From: Plazaster borealis
Taxonomy: Eukaryota > Echinodermata > Asteroidea > Forcipulatida > Labidiasteridae
Length of the DNA stretch: 64,000 bases
NCBI GenBank assembly: GCA_021014325.1
Contig: JAJGQC010000731.1
Location: forward strand, 1 to 64,000
Reading direction: 5' to 3'
Each line of letters begins with the position of its first letter. The stretch's first letter is position 1. The notes beneath the pieces were generated by a model. The model saw only the letters and a list, made by a program, of their open reading frames with translations, had not been told where the DNA came from and did no database searches. The position numbers and the translations under genes were made by a program. This document shows, piece after piece, positions 1 through 14,506 of this stretch.

Positions 1-2296
1 TTCTCAAAAGCATCAATATTTCAAACGATTCATGAATCTCGGAGGACGTTATTTTATTTATTTATAGTTTATTCTCCATTGGATTGAATGTTTCCCAACC
101 GAGGCTGTGAGGACAACTACCTACCTTCAATGAATGGTACAGTTCTATGGACACCAAACAGAAGAGTTATGTAATACTTAAATGGATGGTCTGGGTAGCC
201 ATGGTTATATACTGTAAGAATTCTGAATCCGCACTGCAACAAGCAAACCAAGTGGTATGCCTTGCTTCATTGTGACTAGCATCAATGTCAAACTAACGAA
301 GTCAACCCTAAGACTTTATAGTTAATAAAAAAGGGAAGAAAATCCTTGAAAATATTAGTAAATATCATTTTTAAAAGAACCGCATACCAGAAATCGTGTC
401 TTGCTATAAACAAATTCTCAAAATCATCAATATTTCAAACGATTCCTGAAATCTCGGAGGACGTTATTTTTATTTATTTGTAGTTTATTCTCCATTGGAT
501 TAAATGTTTCCAAACCGAGGCTGTGAGGACAACTACCTAGATCTATTAGAATCAGTCTTGTGCTATTTTCAGGTTGTTTGGGACCGCGTCCACGGGGACC
601 ATGGCAAAACATTTCTGGCATAGAAAAGGCTGCTTAAACTTAGTCATTTTAATAGTCTTTCCCAAACCATTCGAATCCAACAATGAATGATGAGAAATAT
701 ATAATACCAATATGGATCTGTTTGGTTGCCATGGTCATTAATCTCATAGAGGTCCAATTAATCTCATAGAGGTCCAAAAAACAGAAGTACTTCGACAAGC
801 AGAGCATTGGTTTATGATGTAACTTGTATTTTCCCTCTGCCCAGTGTAACGCATTTAAACCGAGGCTGGGAGGACACTTGTCTGATTCTATTGGTTCAGC
901 GGTACACACTTTTAAGCTGCTGTTAGGGACCGTGATGACATAGGGATCGTACCAACATTTTGTGGGCGCATAGCAAAGACTGCGGAAATTTGTCATTTCA
1001 CTGGTCCTTCTCGAGCCATTGGAATCCCTCCATGATTGGTACAGTTCTATGGACACCAAACAGAAGAGTTATGTAATACTTAAATGGATGGTCTGGGTAG
1101 CCATGGTTATATACTGTAAGAATTCTGAATCCGCACTGCAACAAGCAAACCAAGTGGTATGCCTTGCTTCATTGTGACTAGCATCAATGTCAAACTAACG
1201 AAGTCAACCCTAAGACTTTATAGTTAATAAAAAGGGAAGAAAATCCTTGAAAATATTAGTAAATATCATTTTTAAAAGAACCGCATACCAGAAATCGTGT
1301 CTTGCTATAAACAAATTCTCAAAAGCATCAATATTTCAAACGATTCCTGAAATTTCGGAGGACGTTATTTTTATTTATTTATAGTTTATTCTCCATTGGA
1401 TTGAATGTTTCCAAACCGAGGCTGTGAGGACAACTACCTAAATCTATTAGGATCAGTCTTGTGCTATTTTCAGGTTGTTTGGGACCGCGTCCACGGGGAC
1501 CATGGCAAAAAATTTCTGGCATAATAAAGGCTGCTTAAACTTAGCATTTAAATGGTCTTTCCCAAACCATTCGAATCCAACAATGAATGATGAGAAATAT
1601 ATAATACCAATATGGATCTGTTTGGTTGCCATGGTCATTAATCTCATAGAGGTCCAATTAATCCCATAGAGGTCCAAAAAACAGAAGTACTTCGACAAGC
1701 AGAGCATTGGTTTATGATGTAACTTGTATTTTCCCTCTGCCCAGTGTAACGTATTTAAACCGAGGCTGGGAGGACACTTGTCTGATTCTATTGGTTCAGC
1801 GGTATACAATTTTAAGCTTCTGTTAGGGACCGTGATGACATAGGGATCGTACCAACATTTTGTGGGCGCATAGCAAAGACTGCTGAAATTTGGCATTTCA
1901 CTGGTCCTTCTCGAGCCATTGGAATCCCTCAATGAATGGTTCAGTTCTATGGACACCAAACAGAAGAGTTATGTAATACTTAAATGGACGGTCTGGGTAG
2001 CCATGGTTATATACTGTAAGAATTCTGAATCCGCACTGCAACAAGCAAACCAAGTGGTATGCCTTGCTTCATTGTGACTAGCATCAATGTCAAACTAACG
2101 AAGTCAACCCTAAGACTTTATAGTTAATAAAAAAGGAAGAAAATCCTTGAAAATATTAGTAAATATCATTTTTAAAAGAACCGCATACCAGAAATCGTGT
2201 CTTGCTATAAACAAATTCTCAAAGCATCAATATTTCAAACGATTCCTGAAATCTCGGAGGACGTTATTTTTATTTATTTATAGTTTATTCTCCATT

Positions 2297-3094
2297 GGAT
2301 TGAATGTTTCCAAACCGAGGCTGTGAGGACAACTACCTAAATCTATTAGGATCAGTCTTGTGCTATTTTCAGGTTGTTTGGGACCGCGTCCACGGGGACC
2401 ATGGCAAAAAAATTTCTGGCATAATAAAGGCTGCTTAAACTTAGCCATTTAAATGGTCTTTCCCAAACCATTCGAATCCAACAATGAATGATGAGAAATA
2501 TATAATACCAATATGGATCTGTTTGGTTGCCATGGTCATTAATCTCATAGAGGTCCAACCAATTAATCAAAAGGGAAGTACTTGACAATATTAGTAAAGA
2601 TCATTTTAAAGCATACCAGAAATCGTATTTTGCTCTGCCCAGTGTAACGTATTTAAACCGAGGCTGGGAGGACACTTGTCTGATTCTATTGGTTCACTGG
2701 TCCTTCTCGAGCCATTGGAATCCCTCAATGAATGGTACAGTTCTATGGACACCAAACAGAAGAGTTATGTAAGACTTAAATGGATGGTCTGGGTAGCCAT
2801 GGTTATATACTGTAAGAATTCTGAATCCGCACTGCAACAAGCAAACCAAGTGGTATGCCTTGCTTCATTGTGACTAGCATCAATGTCAAACTAACGAAGC
2901 CAACCGTTAGACTTTATAGTTAATAAAAAAGGGAAGAAAATCCTTGAAAATATTAGTAAATATCATTTTTAAAAGAACAGCATACCAGAAATCGTGTCTT
3001 GCTATAAACAAATTCTCAAAAGCATCAATATTTCAAACGATTCATGAAATCTCGGAGGACGTTATTTTTATTTATTTATAGTTTATTCTCCATT
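2297..3094. repeat. Patchwork satellite unit with internally copied spacer
   Basis: Besides the ttca deletion, this unit has ~80 bp at about 2560-2640 that replace the normal sequence before ctctgcccagtg. That patch (aaaagggaag, attagtaaagatcattt, gcataccagaaatcgt) is a diverged copy of the spacer that normally lies ~300 bp further on in the unit. It looks like a conversion or template-switch event inside the array. Confidence 0.8.
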
Positions 3095-6000
3095 GGATTG
3101 AATGTTTCCAAACCGAGGCTGTGGGGACAACTACCTACCTCAATGAATGGTACAGTTCTATTGACACCAAACAGAAGAGTTATGTAATACTTAAATGGAT
3201 GGTCTGGGTAGCCATGGTTATATACTGTAAGAATTCTGAATCCGCACTGCAACAAGCAAACCAAGTGGTATGCCTTGCTTCATTGTGACTAGCATCAATG
3301 TCAAACTAACGAAGTCAACCCTAAGACTTTATAGTTAATAAAAAAGGGAAGAAAATCCTTGAAAATATTAGTAAATATCATTTTTAAAAGAACCGCATAC
3401 CAGAAATCGTGTCTTGCTATAAACAAATTCTCAAAAGCATCAATATTTCAAACGATTCCTGAAATTTCGGAGGACGTTATTTTTATTTATTTATAGTTTA
3501 TTCTCCATTGGATTGAATGTTTCCAAACCGAGGCTGTGAGGACAAATACCTAAATCTATTAGGATCAGTCTTGTGCTATTTTCAGGTTGTTTGGGACCGC
3601 GTCCACGGGGACCATGGCAAAAAATTTCTGGCATAATAAAGGCTGCTTAAACTTAGCATTTGAATGGTCTTTCCCAAACCATTCGAATCCAACAATGAAT
3701 GATGAGAAATATTTAATACCAATATGGATCTGTTTGGTTGCCATGGTCATTAATCTCATAGAGGTCCAATTAATCTCATAGAGGTCCAAAAAACAGAAGT
3801 ACTTCGACAAGCAGAGCATTGGTTTATGATGTAACTCTTTTTTTTTACCTCTGCCAAGTGTAACGTATTTAAACCGAGGCTGGGAGGACACTTGTCTGAT
3901 TCTATTGGTTCAGCGTATTACACTTTTAAGCTGCCGTTAGGGACCGTGATGACATAGGGATCGTACCAACATTTTGTGGGCGCATAGCAAAGACTGCTGA
4001 AATTTGTCATTTCACTGGTCCTTCTCGAGCCATTGGAATCCCTCAATGAATGGTACAGTTCTATGGACACCAAACAGAAGAGTTATGTAATACTTAAATG
4101 GATGGTCTGGGTAGCCATGGTTATATACTGTAAGAATTCTGAATCCGCACTGCAACAAGCAAACCAAGTGGTATGCCTTGCTTCATTGTGACTAGCATCA
4201 ATGTCAAACTAACGAAGTCAACCCTAAGACTTTATAGTTAATAAAAAAGGGAAGAAAATCCTTGAAAATATTAGTAAATATCATTTTTAAAAGAACCGCA
4301 TACCAGAAATCGTGTCTTGCTATAAACAAATTCTCAAAAGCATCAATATTTCAAACGATTCCTGAAATTTCGGAGGACGTTATTTTTATTTATTTATAGT
4401 TTATTCTCCATTGGATTGAATGTTTCCAAACCGAGGCTGTGAGGACAACTACCTAAATCTATTAGGATCAGTCTTGTGCTATTTTCAGGTTGTTTGGGAC
4501 CGCGTCCACGGGGACCATGGCAAAAAATTTCTGGCATAATAAAGGCTGCTTAAACTTAGCATTTAAATGGTCTTTCCCAAACCATTCGAATCCAACAATG
4601 AATGATGAGAAATATATAATACCAATATGGATCTATTTGGTTGCCATGGTCATTAATCTCATAGAGGTCCAAAAAACAGAAGTACTTCGACAAGCAGAGC
4701 ATTGGTTTATGATGTAACTTGTTTTTTACCTCTGCCAAGTGTAACGTATTTAAACCGAGGCTGGGAGGACACTTGTCTGATTCTATTGGTTCAGCGTATT
4801 ACACTTTTAAGCTGCTGTTAGGGACCGTGATGACATAGGGATCGTACCAACATTTTGTGGGCGCATAGCAAAGACTGCTGAAATTTGTCATTTCACTGGT
4901 CCTTCTCGAGCCATTGGAATCCCTCAATGAATGGTACAGTTCTATGGACACCAAACAGAAGAGTTATGTAATACTTAAATGGATGGTCTGGGTAGCCATG
5001 GTTATATACTGTAAGAATTCTGAATCCGCACTGCAACAAGCAAACCAAGTGGTATGCCTTGCTTCATTGTGACTAGCATCAATGTCAAACTAACGAAGTC
5101 AACCCTAAGACTTTATAGTTAATAAAAAAGGAAGAAAATCCTTGAAAATATTAGTAAATATCATTTTTAAAAGAACCGCATACCAGAAATCGTGTCTTGC
5201 TATAAACAAATTCTCAAAAGCATCAATATTTCAAACGATTCCTGAAATTTCGGAGGACGTTATTTTTATTTATTTATAGTTTATTCTCCATTGGATTGAA
5301 TGTTTCCAAACCGAGGCTGTGAGGACAACTACCTACCTCAATGAATGGTACAGTTCTATGGACACCAAACAGAAGAGTTATGTAATACTTAAATGGATGG
5401 TCTGGGTAGCCATGGTTATATACTGTAAGAATTCTGAATCCGCACTGCAACAAGCAAACCAAGTGGTATGCCTTGCTTCATTGTGACTAGCATCAATGTC
5501 AAACTAACGAAGTCAACCCTAAGACTTTATAGTTAATAAAAAAGGGAAGAAAATCCTTGAAAATATTAGTAAATATCATTTTAAAAGAACCGCATACCAG
5601 AAATCGTGTCTTGCTATAAACAAATTCTCAAAAGCATCAATATTTCAAACGATTCCTGAAATCTCGGAGGACGTTATTTTTATTTATTTATAGTTTATTC
5701 TCCATTGGATTGAATGTTTCCAAACCGAGGCTGTGAGGACAACTACCTAAATCTATTAGAATCAGTCTTGTGCTATTTTCAGGTTGTTTGGGACCGCGTC
5801 CACGGGGACCATGGCAAAAAATTTCTGGCATAATAAAGGCTGCTTAAACTTAGCATTTAAATGGTCTTTCCCAAACCATTCGAATCCAACAATGAATGAT
5901 GAGAAATATATAATACCAATATGGATCTGTTTGGTTGCCATGGTCATTAATCTCATAGAGGTCCAATTAATCTCATAGAGCTCCAAAAACAGAAGTACTT

Positions 6001-6606
6001 CGACAAGCAGAGCATTGGTTTATGATGTAACTTGTATTTTCCCTCTGCCCAGTGTAACGTATTTAAACCGAGGCTGGGAGGACACTTGTCTGATTCTATT
6101 GGTTCAGCGGTATACAATTTTAAGCTGCTGTTAGGGACCGTGATGACATAGGGATCGTACCAACATTTTGTGGGCGCATAGCAAAGACTGCTGAAATTTG
6201 GCATTTCACTGGTCCTTCTCGAGCCATTGGAATCCCTCAATGAATGGTACAGTTCTATGGACACCAAACAGAAGAGTTATGTAATACTTAAATGGATGGT
6301 CTGGGTAGCCATGGTTATATACTGTAAGAATTCTGAATCCGCACTGCAACAAGCAAACCAAGTGGTATGCCTTGCTTCATTGTGACTAGCATCAATGTCA
6401 AACTAACGAAGTCAACCCTAAGACTTTATAGTTAATAAAAAAGGGAAGAAAATCCTTGAAAATATTAGTAAATATCATTTTTAAAAGAACCGCATACCAG
6501 AAATCGTGTCTTGCTATAAACAAATTCTCAAAAGCATCAATATTTCAAACGATTCCTGAAATCTCGGAGGACGTTATTTTTATTTATTTATAGTTTATTC
6601 TCCATT

Positions 6607-7386
6607 GGATTGAATGTTTCCAAACCGAGGCTGTGAGGACAACTACCTAAATCTATTAGGATCAGTCTTGTGCTATTTTCAGGTTGTTTGGGACCGCGTC
6701 CACGGGGACCATGGCAAAAAATTTCTGGCATAATAAAGGCTGCTTAAACTTAGCCATTTAAATGGTCTTTCCCAAACCATTCGAATCCAACAATGAATGA
6801 TGAGAAATATATAATACCAATATGGATCTGTTTGGTTGCCATGGTCATTAATCTCATAGAGGTCCAATTAATCAGAAGTACTTCGACAAGCAGAGCATTG
6901 GTTTATGATGTAACTTGTATTTTCCCTCTGCCCAGTGTAACGTATTTAAACCGAGGCTGGGAGGACACTTGTCTGATTCTATTGGTTCACTGGTCCTTCT
7001 CGAGCCATTGGAATCCCTCAATGAATGGTACAGTTCTATGGACACCAAACAGAAGAGTTATGTAATACTTAAATGGATGGTCTGGGTAGCCATGGTTATA
7101 TACTGTAAGAATTCTGAATCCGCACTGCAACAAGCAAACCAAGTGGTATGCCTTGCTTCATTGTGACTAGCATCAATGTCAAACTAACGAAGTCAACCCT
7201 AAGACTTTATAGTTAATAAAAAGGGAAGAAAATCCTTGAAAATATTAGTAAATATCATTTTTAAAAGAACCGCATACCAGAAATCGTGTCTTGCTATAAA
7301 CAAATTCTCAAAAGCATCAATATTTCAAACGATTCCTGAAATTTCGGAGGACGTTATTTTTATTTATTTATAGTTTATTCTCCATT
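6607..7386. repeat. Intermediate satellite unit (~780-798 bp)
   Basis: This form lacks ~100 bp of block B: ggttca joins directly to ctggtccttctcgagcc, a deletion flanked by ttca microhomology. This copy also lacks one copy of the duplicated attaatctcatagaggtcc box. The same ttca junction is in units starting at 2297, 18,933, 29,937 and 32,631. Confidence 0.88.
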
Positions 7387-8284
7387 GGATTGAATGTTTC
7401 CAAACCGAGGCTGTGAGGACAAATACCTAAATCTATTAGGATCAGTCTTGTGCTATTTTCAGGTTGTTTGGGACCGCGTCCACGGGGACCATGGCAAAAA
7501 ATTTCTGGCATAATAAAGGCTGCTTAAACTTAGCATTTAAATGGTCTTTCCCAAACCATTCGAATCCAACAATGAATGATGAGAAATATATAATACCAAT
7601 ATGGATCTGTTTGGTTGCCATGGTCATTAATCTCATAGAGGTCCAATTAATCTCATAGAGGTCCAAAAACAGAAGTACTTCGACAAGCAGAGCATTGGTT
7701 TATGATGTAACTTGTTTTTTACCTCTGCCAAGTGTAACGTATTTAAACCGAGGCTGGGAGGACACTTGTCTGATTCTATTGGTTCAGCGTATTACACTTT
7801 TAAGCTGCTGTTAGGGACCGTGATGACATAGGGATCGTACCAACATTTTGTGGGCGCATAGCAAAGACTGCTGAAATTTGTCATTTCACTGGTCCTTCTC
7901 GAGCCATTGGAATCCCTCAATGAATGGTACAGTTCTATGGACACCAAACAGAAGAGTTATGTAATACTTAAATGGATGGTCTGGGTAGCCATGGTTATAT
8001 ACTGTAAGAATTCTGAATCCGCACTGCAACAAGCAAACCAAGTGGTATGCCTTGCTTCATTGTGACTAGCATCAATGTCAAACTAACGAAGCCAACCCTA
8101 AGACTTTATAGTTAATAAAAAGGAAGAAAATCCTTGAAAATATTAGTAAATATCATTTTTAAAAGAACCGCATACCAGAAATCGTGTCTTGCTATAAACA
8201 AATTCTCAAAAGCATCAATATTTCAAACGATTCATGAAATCTCGGAGGACGTTATTTTTATTTATTTATAGTTTATTCTCCATT

Positions 8285-8698
8285 GGATTGAATGTTTCCA
8301 AACCGAGGCTGTGAGGACAACTACCTACCTCAATGAATGGTACAGTTCTATGGACACCAAACAGAAGAGTTATGTAATACTTAAATGGATGGTCTGGGTA
8401 GCCATGGTTATATACTGTAAGAATTCTGAATCCGCACTGCAACAAGCAAACCAAGTGGTATGCCTTGCTTCATTGTGACTAGCATCAATGTCAAACTAAC
8501 GAAGTCAACCCTAAGACTTTATAGTTAATAAAAAAGGAAGAAAATCCTTGAAAATATTAGTAAATATCATTTTTAAAAGAACCGCATACCAGAAATCGTG
8601 TCTTGCTATAAACAAATTCTCAAAAGCATCAATATTTCAAACGATTCCTGAAATCTCGGAGGACGTTATTTTTATTTATTTATAGTTTATTCTCCATT
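8285..8698. repeat. Short satellite unit (~414 bp deletion form)
   Basis: Block A is cut after gaggacaactaccta and joined directly to block B at cctcaatgaatggtacag, removing ~485 bp. The same junction occurs in units starting at 81 (one extra t), 3095, 5293, 13,191, 14,507, 16,720, 20,634, 26,449 and 30,717. The shared breakpoint points to one ancestral deletion at cct microhomology, later copied around the array by unequal exchange or conversion. Repeated independent deletion is less likely. Confidence 0.92.
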
Positions 8699-11393
8699 GG
8701 ATTGAATGTTTCCAAACCGAGGCTGTGAGGACAACTACCTAAATCTATTAGGATCAGTCTTGTGCTATTTTCAGGTTGTTTGGGACCGCGTCCACGGGGA
8801 CCATGGCAAAAAATTCTGGCATAATAAAGGCTGCTTAAACTTAGCATTTAAATGGTCTTTCCCAAACCATTCGAATCCAACAATGAATGATGAGAAATAT
8901 ATAATACCAATATGGATCTGTTTGGTTGCCATGGTCATTAATCTCATAGAGGTCCAATTAATCTCATAGAGCTCCAAAAACAGAAGTACTTCGACAAGCA
9001 GAGCATTGGTTTATGATGTAACTTGTATTTTCCCTCTGCCAAGTGTAACGTATTTAAACCGAGGCTGGGAGGACACTTGTCTGATTCTATTGGTTCAGCG
9101 TATTACACTTTTAAGCTGCTGTTAGGGACCGTGATGACATAGGGATCGTACCAACATTTTGTGGGCGCATAGCAAAGACTGCTGAAATTTGTCATTTCAC
9201 TGGTCCTTCTCGAGCCATTGGAATCCCTCAATGAATGGTACAGTTCTATGGACACCAAACAGAAGAGTTATGTAATACTTAAATGGATGGTCTGGGTAGC
9301 CATGGTTATATACTGTAAGAATTCTGAATCCGCACTGCAACAAGCAAACCAAGTGGTATGCCTTGCTTCATTGTGACTAGCATCAATGTCAAACTAACGA
9401 AGTCAACCCTAAGACTTTATAGTTAATAAAAAGGGAAGAAAATCCTTGAAAATATTAGTAAATATCATTTTTAAAAGAACCGCATACCAGAAATCGTGTC
9501 TTGCTATAAACAAATTCTCAAAAGCATCAATATTTCAAACGATTCCTGAAATCTCGGAGGACGTTATTTTTATTTATTTATAGTTTATTCTCCATTGGAT
9601 TGAATGTTTCCAAACCGAGGCTGTGAGGACAACTACCTAGATCTATTAGAATCAGTCTTGTGCTATTTTCAGGTTGTTTGGGACCGCGTCCACGGGGACC
9701 ATGGCAAAAAATTTCTGGCATAATAAAGGCTGCTTAAACTTAGCATTTAAATGGTCTTTCCCAAACCATTCGAATCCAACAATGAATGATGAGAAATATA
9801 TAATACCAATATGGATCTGTTTGGTTGCCATGGTCATTAATCTCATAGAGGTCCAATTAATCTCATAGAGCTCCAAAAACAGAAGTACTTCGACAAGCAG
9901 AGCATTGGTTTATGATGTAACTTGTATTTTCCCTCTGCCCAGTGTAACGTATTTAAACCGAGGCTGGGAGGACACTTGTCTGATTCTATTGGTTCAGCGG
10001 TATACACTTTTAAGCTGCTGTTAGGGACCGTGATGACATAGGATCGTACCAACATTTTGTGGGCGCATAGCAAAGACTGCTGAAATTTGTCATTTCACTG
10101 GTCCTTCTCGAGCCATTGGAATCCCTCAATGAATGGTACAGTTCTATGGACACCAAACAGAAGAGTTATGTAATACTTAAATGGATGGTCTGGGTAGCCA
10201 TGGTTATATACTGTAAGAATTCTGAATCCGCACTGCAACAAGCAAACCAAGTGGTATGCCTTGCTTCATTGTGACTAGCATCAATGTCAAACTAACGAAG
10301 TCAACCCTAAGACTTTATAGTTAATAAAAAAGGAAGAAAATCCTTGAAAATATTAGTAAATATCATTTTTAAAAGAACCGCATACCAGAAATCGTGTCTT
10401 GCTATAAACAAATTCTCAAAAGCATCAATATTTCAAACGATTCCTGAAATTTCGGAGGACGTTATTTTTATTTATTTATAGTTTATTCTCCATTGGATTG
10501 AATGTTTCCAAACCGAGGCTGTGAGGACAACTACCTAAATCTATTAGGATCAGTCTTGTGCTATTTTCAGGTTGTTTGGGACCGCGTCCACGGGGACCAT
10601 GGCAAAAACCTTTCTGGCATAATAAAGGCTGCTTAAACTTAGCATTTAAATGGTCTTTCCCAAACCATTCGAATCCAACAATGAATGATGAGAAATATAT
10701 AATACCAATATGGATCTGTTTGGTTGCCATGGTCATTAATCTCATAGAGGTCCAATTAATCTCATAGGCTCAAAAAACAGAAGTACTTCGACAAGCAGAG
10801 CATTGGTTTATGATGTAACTTGTTTTTTACCTCTGCCCAGTGTAACGTATTTAAACCGAGGCTGGGAGGACACTTGTCTGATTCTATTGGTTCAGCGTAT
10901 TACACTTTTAAGCTGCTGTTAGGGACCGTGATGACATAGGGATCGTACCAACATTTTGTGGGCGCATAGCAAAGACTGCTGAAATTTGTCATTTCACTGG
11001 TCCTTCTCGAGCCATTGGAATCCCTCAATGAATGGTACAGTTCTATGGACACCAAACAGAAGAGTTATGTAATACTTAAATGGATGGTCTGGGTAGCCAT
11101 GGTTATATACTGTAAGAATTCTGAATCCGCACTGCAACAAGCAAACCAAGTGGTATGCCTTGCTTCATTGTGACTAGCATCAATGTCAAACTAACGAAGT
11201 CAACCCTAAGACTTTATAGTTAATAAAAAAGGAAGAAAATCCTTGAAAATATTAGTAAATATCATTTTTAAAAGAACCGCATACCAGAAATCGTGTCTTG
11301 CTATAAACAAATTCTCAAAAGCATCAATATTTCAAACGATTCCTGAAATCTCGGAGGACGTTATTTTTATTTATTTATAGTTTATTCTCCATT

Positions 11394-12292
11394 GGATTGA
11401 ATGTTTCCAAACCGAGGCTGTGAGGACAACTACGTAAATCTATTAGAATCAGTCTTGTGCTATTTTCAGGTTGTTTGGGACCGCGTCCACGGGGACCATG
11501 GCAAAAAAATTCTGGCATAATAAAGGCTGCTTAAACTTAGCATTTAAATGGTCTTTCCCAAACCATTCGAATCCAACAATGAATGATGAGAAATATATAA
11601 TACCAATATGGATCTGTTTGGTTGCCATGGTCATTAATCTCATAGAGGTCCAATTAATCTCATAGAGGTCCAAAAACAGAAGTACTTCGACAAGCAGAGC
11701 ATTGGTTTATGATGTAACTTGTATTTTCCCTCTGCCAAGTGTAACGTATTTAAACCGAGGCTGGGAGGACACTTGTCTGATTCTATTGGTTCAGCGTATT
11801 ACACTTTTAAGCTGCTGTTAGGGACCGTGATGACATAGGGATCGTACCAACATTTTGTGGGCGCATAGCAAAGACTGCTGAAATTTGTCATTTCACTGGT
11901 CCTTCTCGAGCCATTGGAATCCCTCAATGAATGGTACAGTTCTATGGACACCAAACAGAAGAGTTATGTAATACTTAAATGGATGGTCTGGGTAGCCATG
12001 GTTATATACTGTAAGAATTCTGAATCCGCACTGCAACAAGCAAACCAAGTGGTATGCCTTGCTTCATTGTGACTAGCATCAATGTCAAACTAACGAAGTC
12101 AACCCTAAGACTTTATAGTTAATAAAAAGGGAAGAAAATCCTTGAAAATATTAGTAAATATCATTTTTAAAAGAACCGCATACCAGAAATCGTGTCTTGC
12201 TATAAACAAATTCTCAAAAGCATCAATATTTCAAACGATTCCTGAAATTTCGGAGGACGTTATTTTTATTTATTTATAGTTTATTCTCCATT
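11394..12292. repeat. Representative full satellite unit (~899 bp)
   Basis: Order within the unit: block A begins with the box aaaccgaggctgtgaggaca and includes gggaccgcgtccacggggacc and cattcgaatccaacaatgaatg. Next is a directly duplicated ~20-bp box (attaatctcatagaggtcc twice, 11,631-11,671). Block B begins with aaaccgaggctgggaggaca and includes gggaccgtgatgacataggg and cattggaatccctcaatgaatgg. An A/T-rich spacer follows (agactttatagttaat to cggaggacgttattttt). Blocks A and B align over their whole length, so the unit is an ancient dimer of a ~400-bp ancestor. The 12,293 copy is nearly identical. Confidence 0.9.
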
Positions 12293-14506
12293 GGATTGAA
12301 TGTTTCCAAACCGAGGCTGTGAGGACAACTACCTAAATCTATTAGGATCAGTCTTGTGCTATTTTCAGGTTGTTTGGGACCGCGTCCACGGGGACCATGG
12401 CAAAAAATTTCTGGCATAATAAAGGCTGCTTAAACTTAGCATTTAAATGGTCTTTCCCAAACCATTCGAATCCAACAATGAATGATGAGAAATATATAAT
12501 ACCAATATGGATCTGTTTGGTTGCCATGGTCATTAATCTCATAGAGGTCCAATTAATCTCATAGAGGTCCAAAAACAGAAGTACTTCGACAAGCAGAGCA
12601 TTGGTTTATGATGTAACTTGTATTTTCCCTCTGCCCAGTGTAACGTATTTAAACCGAGGCTGGGAGGACACTTGTCTGATTCTATTGGTTCAGCGGTATA
12701 CAATTTTAAGCTGCTGTTAGGGACCGTGATGACATAGGGATCGTACCAACATTTTGTGGGCGCATAGCAAAGACTGCTGAAATTTGTCATTTCACTGGTC
12801 CTTCTCGAGCCATTGGAATCCCTCAATGAATGGTACAGTTCTATGGACACCAAACAGAAGAGTTATGTAATACTTAAATGGATGGTCTGGGTAGCCATGG
12901 TTATATACTGTAAGAATTCTGAATCCGCACTGCAACAAGCAAACCAAGTGGTATGCCTTGCTTCATTGTGACTAGCATCAATGTCAAACTAACGAAGTCA
13001 ACCCTAAGACTTTATAGTTAATAAAAAAGGAAGAAAATCCTTGAAAATATTAGTAAATATCATTTTTAAAAGAACCGCATACCAGAAATCGTGTCTTGCT
13101 ATAAACAAATTCTCAAAAGCATCAATATTTCAAACGATTCATGAAATCTCGGAGGACGTTATTTTTATTTATTTATAGTTTATTCTCCATTTGATTGAAT
13201 GTTTCCAAACCGAGGCTGTGAGGACAACTACCTACCTCAATGAATGGTACAGTTCTATGGACACCAAACAGAAGAGTTATGTAATACTTAAATGGATGGT
13301 CTGGGTAGCCATGGTTATATACTGTAAGAATTCTGAATCCGCACTGCAACAAGCAAACCAAGTGGTATGCCTTGCTTCATTGTGACTAGCATCAATGTCA
13401 AACTAACGAAGTCAACCCTAAGACTTTATAGTTAATAAAAAGGGAAGAAAATCCTTGAAAATATTAGTAAATATCATTTTTAAAAGAACCGCATACCAGA
13501 AATCGTGTCTTGCTATAAACAAATTCTCAAAAGCATCAATATTTCAAACGATTCCTGAAATCTCGGAGGACGTTATTTTTATTTATTTATAGTTTATTCT
13601 CCATTGGATTGAATGTTTCCAAACCGAGGCTGTGAGGACAACTACCTAGATCTCTTAGAATCAGTCTTGTGCTATTTTCACGTTGTTTGGGACCGCGTCC
13701 ACGGGGACCATGGCAAAACATTTTTGGCATAATAAAGGCTGCTTAAACTTAGCCATTTAAATGGTCTTTCCCAAACCATTCGAATCCAACAATGAATGAT
13801 GAGAAATATATAATACCAATATGGATCTGTTTGGTTGCCATGGTCATTAATCTCATAGAGGTCCAATTAATCTCATAGAGGTCCAAAAAACAGAAGTACT
13901 TCGACAAGCAGAGCATTGGTTTATGATGTAACTTGTATTTTCCCTCTGCCCAGTGTAACGTATTTAAACCGAGGCTGGGAGGACACTTGTCTGATTCTAT
14001 TGGTTCAGCGGTATACAATTTTAAGCTGCTGTTAGGGACCGTGATGACATAGGGATCGTACCAACATTTTGTGGGCGCATAGCAAAGACTGCTGAAATTT
14101 GTCATTTCACTGGTCCTTCTCGAGCCATTGGAATCCCTCAATGAATGGTACAGTTCTATGGACACCAAACAGAAGAGTTATGTAATACTTAAATGGATGG
14201 TCTGGGTAGCCATGGTTATATACTGTAAGAATTCTGAATCCGCACTGCAACAAGCAAACCAAGTGGTATGCCTTGCTTCATTGTGACTAGCATCAATGTC
14301 AAACTAACGAAGTCAACCCTAAGACTTTATAGTTAATAAAAAAGGAAGAAAATCCTTGAAAATATTAGTAAATATCATTTTTAAAAGAACCGCATACCAG
14401 AAATCGTGTCTTGCTATAAACAAATTCTCAAAAGCATCAATATTTCAAACGATTCATGAAATCTCGGAGGACGTTATTTTTATTTATTTATAGTTTATTC
14501 TCCATT

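Noticed and set aside
1453..1959. A 168-codon minus-strand open frame in some satellite units (also about 27,293-27,799 and 29,091-29,597)
   Set aside because: Open in only a few of ~25 full units. In most it is broken by one-base A-run differences, and substitutions show no codon bias or domain. It also overlaps another repeated frame on the other strand.
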